A stretch of 30,457 nt of DNA. Origin: Anaerolineaceae bacterium. Lineage in GTDB: Bacteria; Chloroflexota; Anaerolineae; Anaerolineales; Anaerolineaceae. The stretch covers positions 1-30,457 of the forward strand of contig WOZA01000086.1 in the NCBI GenBank assembly GCA_011620505.1. Direction: 5' to 3'. The notes under the pieces were generated by a model. The model had not been told where the DNA came from. It made no database searches and saw only the letters and a program-made list of their open reading frames with translations. Position numbers and translations under genes: made by a program. This document shows, one piece after another, positions 1 to 6,016 of this stretch (position 1 is its first letter; each line of letters starts with the position of its first letter).

Positions 1-55
1 CGAGAACAAAATTGATTGCATCAGGCTTTTCCACCTTCACAAGGGTAATTTCCAT
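1..55 (-). CDS. Partial 5' end of a gene, possibly adenosine-specific kinase (PF04008-type)
   Basis: Only the first 18 codons lie in the window; the gene runs off the left edge. The ATG is the complement of 53-55, preceded by a GGAGG Shine-Dalgarno (complement of 61-65) at 5-base spacing. The readable peptide, MEITLVKVEKPDAINFVL, resembles from memory the N-terminus of small archaeal and bacterial adenosine-specific kinases, which start ME-x-K-V-V-x-(I/V)-x-x-P and continue into a GQSHFIKTVED-like motif. That family phosphorylates adenosine or related nucleosides. Eighteen residues are too few to prove it. The start site and RBS are clear, so the existence of a gene is much surer than its name. 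It is divergent from the lipoprotein gene at 236. Confidence 0.5.
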   Translation of the reverse strand, partial: MEITLVKVEKPDAINFVL

Positions 56-76
56 TTTTACCTCCAGATTTTTTTG

Positions 77-85
77 ATTTTATCA
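77..85 (-). promoter_or_regulatory. Extended -10 promoter element for the leftward gene
   Basis: On the minus strand TGA-TAAAAT (complement of 85 down to 77) fits an extended -10 (TGn followed by a near-consensus hexamer). Initiation about 7 bases downstream (near 70) would leave a leader of about 15 bases holding the GGAGG at 65-61 and the ATG at 55. No good -35 is visible at 17-18 bases, which is tolerated for extended -10 promoters. Confidence 0.4.
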
Positions 86-115
86 TGAGGTAAAAATGCC
101 GAATATTTCCTATGA

Positions 116-146
116 TTGAAACTCAAGAAGAAGAACGTAATATAAT
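116..146 (+). promoter_or_regulatory. Sigma70-type promoter for the rightward lipoprotein gene
   Basis: TTGAAA at 116-121 (one mismatch to the -35 consensus) and a perfect TATAAT at 141-146 are separated by 19 bases, slightly long. Initiation would be near 153. This leaves a leader with a strong AAGGAGGG at 171-178, which sits next to the small ORF at 183 and not next to the lipoprotein start at 236. Confidence 0.45.
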
Positions 147-182
147 TTGATCATTAGCATCACTTTCGATAAGGAGGGTCTT

Positions 183-239
183 TTGGAAAAAAACCTGTGT
201 CTCTATGTGTCACGTCTATTTAAGCAGATTAAGATATGA
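183..239 (+). CDS. Possible 18-codon leader ORF (TTG start) coupled to the lipoprotein gene
   Basis: The best Shine-Dalgarno in this area, AAGGAGGG at 171-178, lies 4 bases before TTG at 183-185. From there a frame runs for 18 codons, encoding MEKNLCLYVSRLFKQIKI if the TTG is read as Met, and ends at TGA 237-239. This stop overlaps the ATG of the next gene (236-238) as ATGA, the usual geometry of translational coupling. The lipoprotein start has no good RBS of its own. The alternative is that the SD and short frame are coincidental; nothing but the geometry supports translation. Confidence 0.3.
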   Translation: MEKNLCLYVSRLFKQIKI

Positions 240-985
240 AACTCAAACACTGCTTATTACTATGTTGTTTTGTCTTGAATCTGTTTACCGTTTCATGCAT
301 GAGAAGTTTGACTAAAACAGTTCCACCCGATCTTTCCACTGGGCAGGATTTCCTCAGGGAAGGAAAAGGTATTCGTTTAATGTTAGAGATACTCCCTGAC
401 ACAGAGACGACGGGTTGGATCGCGCGCGTAAACCTTCATTCCGAAGAACAACAAGACGGCCTGCGCCTTTCGATTTTTTCACGTTCAACAAGATTCTGCA
501 GTCTCGAAATTAAGGAGGGATCTCAAACTCCTATCCCATCTGAGTATTCCCCGACCATCATGAGTTGGGATCTGGATATGGAGAAAGATCAATCCCTGGT
601 ATTCACAGTTCTTCTGGGCAATTGCAACGATACAAGTGAAGGCCTGATAGCAGAATTGTTCGGTAGCGCGATGATGCAAGATACAACCATTATTCATGAT
701 TCAGCCGCTATCTTTGTAATCGCAGACCAGACACAGGTCATTTATGTGGGAACGCCGTGGCCGACACCGACTTATGACCCGTTGATGCCGGAAATTCCAG
801 ATGATTATGATGAGGAAGTCACACCATCCTGGGTTGTAGGCACCCCCAAAATAACACCCAGTGACGTTGTCATGACCTTAATTTTTGAATTAACAATGAC
901 GGCATGTCACACACTCACACCTGTTGGTACGCTGCCAAGTCCGACACCAACGCCTATACCCCAAACACCTTTACCGTATCCCTAG
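236..985 (+). CDS. Hypothetical lipoprotein with Pro/Thr-rich C-terminus
   Basis: This 249-residue protein is not recognised as a member of a named family. It begins with a short basic n-region (MKLKH), a hydrophobic stretch rich in Leu and Cys, and a plausible though non-canonical lipobox ending TVSC at Cys21, so it is probably exported and lipid-anchored. Residues about 45-170 look like a compact beta-rich domain. From about residue 172 the sequence becomes low complexity, with repeated GTP, PTPT and PSPTPTP-type motifs, and the protein ends TPLPYP. Such tracts commonly serve as linkers in Chloroflexi envelope proteins, but here the tract is at the C-terminus and not between lipobox and domain. 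ATG at 236 overlaps the stop of a possible leader ORF. The following gene is separated by 176 bases and seems to have its own promoter. Confidence 0.7.
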   Translation: MKLKHCLLLCCFVLNLFTVSCMRSLTKTVPPDLSTGQDFLREGKGIRLMLEILPDTETTGWIARVNLHSEEQQDGLRLSIFSRSTRFCSLEIKEGSQTPIPSEYSPTIMSWDLDMEKDQSLVFTVLLGNCNDTSEGLIAELFGSAMMQDTTIIHDSAAIFVIADQTQVIYVGTPWPTPTYDPLMPEIPDDYDEEVTPSWVVGTPKITPSDVVMTLIFELTMTACHTLTPVGTLPSPTPTPIPQTPLPYP

Positions 986-1161
986 AATGGTGGTAGTCCT
1001 TCGTAAAATTACTAGCTGATTAGAACTTAAACGGTGGAAGACACAGTTATTTTATTTGAACAAGTCCATCTCTCTAGCTGACATAATTATCATGCATGAC
1101 TTGCGCTTGCAATGCGCTTGCATGGAATAACCCTGCCCTCAAATTAGGGTAAAATTCAGAA
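986..1161. other. Intergenic region with a 10-bp direct repeat
   Basis: The 176 bases between the two lipoprotein genes contain no convincing terminator or ORF. TGCGCTTGCA occurs twice, at 1102-1111 and 1113-1122, with an 11-base period (about one helical turn), so it could be an operator bound by a dimer. It lies about 30 bases upstream of the probable -10 at 1150-1155. Confidence 0.45.
1150..1155 (+). promoter_or_regulatory. -10 element suggesting a leaderless mRNA
   Basis: TAAAAT at 1150-1155 ends only 6 bases before ATG 1162. Transcription starting 6-7 bases after a -10 would begin at or next to the A of the start codon. No Shine-Dalgarno precedes this ATG, consistent with leaderless translation. 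The -35 region is poor. Confidence 0.4.
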
Positions 1162-2217
1162 ATGCCTGTCTTGCGAAAATCATTTCTGGTTTTGGTTTTG
1201 CTGGGATTGTTGGCGGTCGCTGCTTGTGGTGTGGGTGCCAAACCGATCCCAACTCTCTCACACGACTTCACCACCTCTACCCCTGCTGCCAATTACCCCA
1301 CCGCCATGCCCACTTTTACCCCCACACCGGCAGCTCTTGGGTCACTCGAAAATCCCATTGTCTTCGCCATGGTTAATGCGTCTCCTTCCGCGGAGCAACA
1401 AACCGCCTTCAGTGATCTCGCTTCTTTGCTTGGTGGGCAGCTTCAGATGACCGTCGTCAGTCGGTTTTACAACACGTATCAAGAACTCGAATTTGCATTG
1501 CAGCGCCAGCAGGTGCATTTTGCCTGGCTTCAGCCTGTTGAATACCTGCTTGCTTCTCAAAAGGGTCTTGCCACAGCTTTACTCGTCAGCAACCACCTGG
1601 GTGTTACGGGTTATGGCGTGCAATTCCTGGGGCACAGCGACAGCAATTTTGTGCCCTATTTCAATGTCGGCACTCACAGCTCCACTGCGGAAGCGAGAGT
1701 TGCTCTCGCTCAGCTTTCTGGTCTGCGTGGTTGCCTCACCGAAGATAATTCGCTGGCAGGTTATTGGGTCCCGCTTGGTTATTTGAACCTGAACAATATC
1801 CCAACCCTCGAACCAGTTCAAACCTTCTCCTACAGCGCCAGCATCCGTGCCCTTTACATTAAAGGCATCTGCAGCTTCGCTGCTACTTATGCCATTGCTG
1901 CTGACCCACGCACTTCCTCCGAGGTTATCACCGATTTGCCCGAGGCGATTGAAAAACTCCCGATCTTGTGGATGTCTCCACCTGTCATACCGAACCTCAA
2001 CCTATCCTTCTCCTCCCAGGTTGACCTCACCCTGCAATCACGCGTTTCGGACTTCCTGCGCGATTACGCCCGCTCGGATGCCGGCAAAGCTCAACTCAGC
2101 TCTGCGCTGAACTACGAAGTGGCAGCGCTTGAACCCCTGCCCGATAGCGCCTACGCTCCTCTGCGAGAGCTCCTGGCTGCCAGTGGGGTCCGCCTGGCTG
2201 ACTTACTAACGAATTAA
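1162..2217 (+). CDS. PhnD-like phosphate/phosphonate-type solute-binding lipoprotein
   Basis: This 351-residue protein has a textbook lipoprotein signal: MPVLRK, a hydrophobic core, and lipobox VAAC with the modified cysteine at residue 22. A Pro/Thr-rich linker (about residues 30-58) follows. From about residue 62 the sequence fits the PhnD/PF12974 periplasmic-binding fold: an initial beta strand (NPIVFAMV), an SAEQQ segment, and a stretch around FAWLQPVEYLLA like the family's (D/A)xxxLxPxxYLxA region. The ligand is unknown; family members bind phosphonate, phosphite or other oxyanions, and many orphan versions are sensors. No ABC permease or ATPase gene is nearby, so transport is not shown. 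The sanA-like gene starts 5 bases after its stop, and an HD-domain gene follows closely, so the three are probably one transcript. Confidence 0.75.
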   Translation: MPVLRKSFLVLVLLGLLAVAACGVGAKPIPTLSHDFTTSTPAANYPTAMPTFTPTPAALGSLENPIVFAMVNASPSAEQQTAFSDLASLLGGQLQMTVVSRFYNTYQELEFALQRQQVHFAWLQPVEYLLASQKGLATALLVSNHLGVTGYGVQFLGHSDSNFVPYFNVGTHSSTAEARVALAQLSGLRGCLTEDNSLAGYWVPLGYLNLNNIPTLEPVQTFSYSASIRALYIKGICSFAATYAIAADPRTSSEVITDLPEAIEKLPILWMSPPVIPNLNLSFSSQVDLTLQSRVSDFLRDYARSDAGKAQLSSALNYEVAALEPLPDSAYAPLRELLAASGVRLADLLTN

Positions 2218-2222
2218 TCCCC

Positions 2223-2861
2223 ATGAAAAAATTATTTAGGATTATCCTTATCTGCGCCTGTGTCGCCGTCATTCTGCTCGGATCATCCCGAATCGCAATG
2301 ATCGTGAGCTCCAGAGACAACACTTTTGATCCCGCTTCAGTTCCCGCTGCCCAGGTTGCACTTGTCCCTGGGGCTGGCATCACCGCCGATGGACGTCCAA
2401 CGCTCGCCCTGCGCGATCGCATCGACGGAGCCATCGAGCTCTATCGCGCTGGGAAAGTTCAAAAAATCCTCATGTCTGGCGATAACAGCACCATCTACTA
2501 CAATGAGCCCGGCGCCATGGCCAATTACGCCATCAGCCAGGGCATTCCCGAGTCCGACATCGTCCTGGATTATGCCGGCCGCCGCACTTACGACACCTGC
2601 TACCGGGCAAAAGCAATTTTCGGACTGGAGTCGGTCATCATCACCACTCAGAAATATCACCTGCCGCGGATGGTTTTCCTCTGCGAGCGGCTTGGGCTCA
2701 ATGCCTCCGGTATCCCGGTCAAACAATCCGATTACCTTCTCAATCATTATGTGTTCTGGAATGTGCGAGAAGTTCTCGCGACATTGTCAGCCTATGTTGA
2801 TATTTACATCCTGAAACCCGAACCGATTCTGGGTTCACCAGAACCCATTTTTACCCCCTGA
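2223..2861 (+). CDS. sanA: SanA/YdcF (DUF218) family envelope protein
   Basis: This 212-residue protein has one N-terminal membrane anchor (about residues 5-24) followed by a DUF218 domain. Motifs in order match E. coli SanA closely: ALVPGAG near residue 46, a RDRIDGAIELYRAGK helix, ILMSGDN, NEPGAM, SDIVLDYAGRRTYDT, IITTQKYH and a C-terminal DIYILKPEP-xx-LGSPEPI block that parallels SanA's DLYIFKREP ending. SanA-type proteins act in the cell envelope; E. coli SanA affects vancomycin exclusion at high temperature, and the biochemical reaction is not established. The gene begins 5 bases after the PhnD-like gene with no evident RBS, suggesting translational coupling. The symbol reflects family resemblance, not proven orthology. 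Confidence 0.8.
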   Translation: MKKLFRIILICACVAVILLGSSRIAMIVSSRDNTFDPASVPAAQVALVPGAGITADGRPTLALRDRIDGAIELYRAGKVQKILMSGDNSTIYYNEPGAMANYAISQGIPESDIVLDYAGRRTYDTCYRAKAIFGLESVIITTQKYHLPRMVFLCERLGLNASGIPVKQSDYLLNHYVFWNVREVLATLSAYVDIYILKPEPILGSPEPIFTP

Positions 2862-2870
2862 GAGGTAACT

Positions 2871-3455
2871 ATGCAGCGTCAGCAGGCACTTGAAATCGTC
2901 AGAGCTTATGTCAAAAATGAAGCCTTGGTCAGGCATATGCTCAGCGTTGAAGCGGTTATGCGCGCTTATGCCGAGAATCTCCATGAAGATGTTGAATTAT
3001 GGGGATTAGCTGGGTTGCTTCACGATTTCGACTGGGAAATCCACCCCACCGCTGAAGAGCATCCCTTGGCAGGCTTACCGATATTGCGGGAAGCTGGAGT
3101 GCCTGAAGCCGTCCTGGAAGCCATCGCCGGTCATGCCGACCACACAGGCGTTCCCCGCGAGAGCTGTTTGGCCAAAGCCTTGTTTGCTTGCGACGAAATT
3201 ACAGGCCTGATCACTGCAGTCGCCCTCGTCAGGCCTTCACGCTCACTTTACGATCTCGAGGTTTCTTCGGTCCGTAAGAAATGGAAAGATAAGTCCTTTG
3301 CCGCCGGCGCAAATCGGGATGTTATCGCTCAGGGGGCAGAGGAATTTGGCGTAGACCTCTGGCAGCATGTTAACTTCGTTATTAAAGCTATGCGCAATAT
3401 AGCCAAAGATCTGGATCTTGAAGGCAGTTTAAGTCTTCCGGACGTGATGGACTAA
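2871..3455 (+). CDS. HD-domain (HDIG-type) phosphohydrolase
   Basis: This 194-residue protein has a complete HD metal-binding set: His22, the His51-Asp52 pair in LLHDFD, His64, His88 and His91 in GHADH, and Asp108 in ACDE. This is the order expected of the HDIG subgroup, metal-dependent phosphohydrolases acting on nucleotides or other phosphoesters. The substrate cannot be told from sequence. The start has an AGAGG about 6 bases upstream, and the gene is 9 bases after the sanA-like gene, so it is probably in the same transcript. Its stop codon (TAA, 3453-3455) overlaps the stop of the opposing topoisomerase gene by 3 bases within a 4-base gene overlap, so no room remains for a dedicated terminator between them. 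Confidence 0.85.
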   Translation: MQRQQALEIVRAYVKNEALVRHMLSVEAVMRAYAENLHEDVELWGLAGLLHDFDWEIHPTAEEHPLAGLPILREAGVPEAVLEAIAGHADHTGVPRESCLAKALFACDEITGLITAVALVRPSRSLYDLEVSSVRKKWKDKSFAAGANRDVIAQGAEEFGVDLWQHVNFVIKAMRNIAKDLDLEGSLSLPDVMD

Positions 3456-5899
3456 GCTTTTTCCCAAAACTGAACGTAATCGTGCAGGTCGGTAAAGCCG
3501 ATAATCTCGTCATTTGCTTTCAAAGTAAACAGTGTCTGTCCGTTTGAAGACCGTTTGCGGCTGATGGCATTGGTGATCGTGAAGACTTTACTGGCGCTCT
3601 TTCGGAAGTGGCAAATACCCTTATCGGTCAGTTTTCCGACCATGACTGCGCTAACCTGGTCACCTTTTTCGAGTCTCCAGGCGATTACGCCTTGCCCGTA
3701 CCTTCCCTGCACGGGAAATTCCGACCCTGAGGTACGTTTAGCCAGGCCTTTCTGAGTGATCAGAGCAACTTCATCTCTATCTTCCACCACTGCAGCTCCA
3801 ATCACGTAGTCGCCAGGCTTTAGTTTGATGCCATTTACCCCTGCAGCTACCAACCCCATGGACCGGACTTCAGTTTCGTTGAACCGGATCGCCATACCAG
3901 CGGCAGTCACCAGCAAAATATCCTGATCGCCCCGGGTTAAAAGCACTTCAAACAATTCATCATTCTCGTTGACCTTGACCAAAGTGAATGTGCTGGCAGA
4001 GGCTCCCGGTAGATCAGCGACCGCAGAGCGCTTGATCATGCCCTGCCGTGTGACCGTGACCACGTATCGTTCCTGCTCTTCTTCCCAGCTGATGGGAACA
4101 GCGAAAATACCTTCCAGGATGTCATTTTTATGCAGTGGGGCTACCTTGGAGGCTGGCACACCTTCCTCCTCAGCCTTTTGCACAGGAACCGAATACGAAG
4201 AAATGGCTGCAGCTTTTCCTTCGGTCGTCACCAGGAATATGTTCTGATGGGTGTTTGTCCGGATCATGTTCCAGGGCGCGCCATCGCCGCCCAGCCGGTT
4301 CGGCTTATCCCCTTCAGTCCTGGAAAGCAGTCCGTTTTCGCTGACTTCGATCCAGAAGTTCTCCACCGGCATGACGTCTGTCATCGTGTACATGTCCGAG
4401 GCTTTTTCGCCCTCACCAAGTTGAATGATCTGGGTCCGCCGGGCGTCTCCATATTTCTGTTTGATCGCCTTAAGTTCATCAATCGCCACCTTCCGCATCA
4501 TCTTTGGCGATTTCAACAAAGCCTTCAGATCAGCAATTGTTTTGCTGACTTCTTGATACTCGTCCTCAATTTTTTGCCGCTCAAGTGAGGCAAGGCGCCG
4601 TAATGGCATCTCCAGGATAGCATTCGCCTGAATGTCATCCAGTTTGTACTTGCTCATCAGGTTGGTACGGGCATCATCAACGGACGCCGATTTGCGGATT
4701 ATGCGAATCACTTCATCGATGTGATCAATTGCAACCTTGAGGGCTTCAAGGATGTGCAGACGGTCTTCGTTCTTCTTCAACAAAAACTCACTGCGCCTGC
4801 GTATTACCACCAACCGGTGCTCCGCGAAGACGCGCAATGCCTGTTTTAGCGTCAGACGGTGCGGGCTGCCATCCACCAAAGCCAGGATGTTGATGCCAAA
4901 GGTGTTGTGCATCTGGGTACGTTTGTAAAGGGTTGCCAGAATTTCTTCCGGGTCAGCATTCTTATTCAGGTCAATCACGATCCGCATTCCCTGCCGGTCG
5001 GATTCATCCCTCAGGTCCGCTAAGCCTTCCAAACCACCTTCGCGTGAAATTTCAGCGATTCTCTCGATCAGAGCGGATTTATTCACCATGTATGGCAGCT
5101 CGGTCACGATGATCCGCATGCGCCCGCGAGACATTTCTTCAATGCGCGTGCGCGCCCGGACCTTGATGGTTCCATTCCCAGTACCGTAAATGGTCGTCAG
5201 AGGAACGGAACCCTCATCCTGCAGAACCAGACCGCCAGTTGGAAAATCCGGTCCTTTGATATACCGCATGATGTCTTCAACGGTGATTTCTTCGATGCCA
5301 TCCCAGTTCTCCAACATCATCACCAGGGCATCCACCACCTCCCCAAGATTATGGGGTGGAATGTTGGTTGCCATGCCCACAGCAATACCCGATGCGCCAT
5401 TCACGAGCATGTTGGGAATGGCCGAAGGCAGCACTTCAGGTTCTTTCAGAGTCCCGTCAAAGTTGTCAACGTAATCAACTGTGTCCATGTCCAGTTGGCG
5501 CAGGATCTCGATGGCTGGAGATGAAAGCCTCGCTTCTGTGTACCGCATCGCCGCTGGTGGGTCGCCATCCACGCTGCCAAAGTTCCCCTGCCCATCAACG
5601 AGTAAATAACGTTCTGAGAAATCCTGAGCCATTCTTGCCATCGCGTCATAGACCGCGGTATCGCCATGCGGGTGGTATTTGCCCAGAACCTCACCAACGA
5701 TGCGCGCTGACTTCTTATGCGGTGTGTCATCCCGGATGCCCATATCATACATGGCGTACAAGATACGCCGTTGAACCGGCTTCAGTCCATCCCGAGCGTC
5801 GGGCAATGCCCGCGACACGATGACACTCATGGCATAATCCAGATAGGATTGCTGCATTTCAGAGTTGATATTGATCTTATGGGAGACGGTTGTGCTCAT
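3452..5899 (-). CDS. gyrA: DNA gyrase/topoisomerase IV subunit A (GyrA/ParC type)
   Basis: This 815-residue breakage-and-rejoining subunit of a type IIA topoisomerase cuts and reseals DNA together with a GyrB/ParE ATPase subunit. The winged-helix core contains LKPVQRRIL, KYHPHGDTAVYD (quinolone-determining region, with Thr81 and Asp85 where E. coli GyrA has Ser83 and Asp87) and the active-site tyrosine in AAMRYTE (Tyr120). The C-terminal half carries repeated beta-pinwheel blades. The canonical GyrA box QRRGGKG is replaced by NRLGGDG at residues 534-540. The box distinguishes wrapping gyrase from topoisomerase IV, so this may be a divergent GyrA or a ParC-like paralogue. The ATG at 5899 is chosen because the longer frame starts at TTG 5938 and adds 13 residues unlike the family. 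It is probably transcribed from its own promoter just after the rpoC terminator. Confidence 0.93.
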   Translation of the reverse strand: MSTTVSHKININSEMQQSYLDYAMSVIVSRALPDARDGLKPVQRRILYAMYDMGIRDDTPHKKSARIVGEVLGKYHPHGDTAVYDAMARMAQDFSERYLLVDGQGNFGSVDGDPPAAMRYTEARLSSPAIEILRQLDMDTVDYVDNFDGTLKEPEVLPSAIPNMLVNGASGIAVGMATNIPPHNLGEVVDALVMMLENWDGIEEITVEDIMRYIKGPDFPTGGLVLQDEGSVPLTTIYGTGNGTIKVRARTRIEEMSRGRMRIIVTELPYMVNKSALIERIAEISREGGLEGLADLRDESDRQGMRIVIDLNKNADPEEILATLYKRTQMHNTFGINILALVDGSPHRLTLKQALRVFAEHRLVVIRRRSEFLLKKNEDRLHILEALKVAIDHIDEVIRIIRKSASVDDARTNLMSKYKLDDIQANAILEMPLRRLASLERQKIEDEYQEVSKTIADLKALLKSPKMMRKVAIDELKAIKQKYGDARRTQIIQLGEGEKASDMYTMTDVMPVENFWIEVSENGLLSRTEGDKPNRLGGDGAPWNMIRTNTHQNIFLVTTEGKAAAISSYSVPVQKAEEEGVPASKVAPLHKNDILEGIFAVPISWEEEQERYVVTVTRQGMIKRSAVADLPGASASTFTLVKVNENDELFEVLLTRGDQDILLVTAAGMAIRFNETEVRSMGLVAAGVNGIKLKPGDYVIGAAVVEDRDEVALITQKGLAKRTSGSEFPVQGRYGQGVIAWRLEKGDQVSAVMVGKLTDKGICHFRKSASKVFTITNAISRKRSSNGQTLFTLKANDEIIGFTDLHDYVQFWEKA

Positions 5900-5947
5900 A
5901 ATCCGCTCTTCCTCTGGCTCAGTCGTTGTTCTTTTCAATTTTTACCA

Positions 5948-5956
5948 ACTATAGCA
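5948..5956 (-). promoter_or_regulatory. Extended -10 promoter for the gyrA-type gene
   Basis: On the minus strand TGC-TATAGT (complement of 5956 down to 5948) is an extended -10 with one mismatch in the hexamer. It lies directly after the rpoC terminator and would start an mRNA near 5941 with a leader of about 40 bases. The -35 position falls in the terminator hairpin and is not consensus. Confidence 0.4.
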
Positions 5957-5959
5957 TAA

Positions 5960-5993
5960 AAAGACCCGGAGTGACTGTCCACTTCGGGTCTTT
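5960..5993 (-). terminator. Intrinsic terminator after rpoC
   Basis: A 14-bp inverted repeat pairs 5960-5973 with 5980-5993, with a single G-T wobble (5969/5984) and a 6-base loop. Read on the minus strand the stem ends in CTTT and continues with T residues before ATGC, giving five consecutive U. It begins 23 bases after the rpoC stop codon. It separates rpoC from the topoisomerase gene. Confidence 0.85.
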
Positions 5994-6016
5994 ATTTTCA
6001 ATTTCTCCGCGTTGGA

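Noticed and set aside
1131..1150. ACCCT/AGGGT inverted repeat near the 1162 start
   Set aside because: Stem of only 5 bp with an 11-base loop; not a convincing hairpin or operator.
5900..5938. Longer topoisomerase start at TTG 5938
   Set aside because: Adds 13 residues not typical of the family; ATG 5899 matches the usual GyrA/ParC beginning and leaves the promoter region free.
5960..5993. Bidirectional terminator for a plus-strand gene
   Set aside because: The hairpin is symmetrical and also T-rich on the plus strand, but no plus-strand gene ends nearby.
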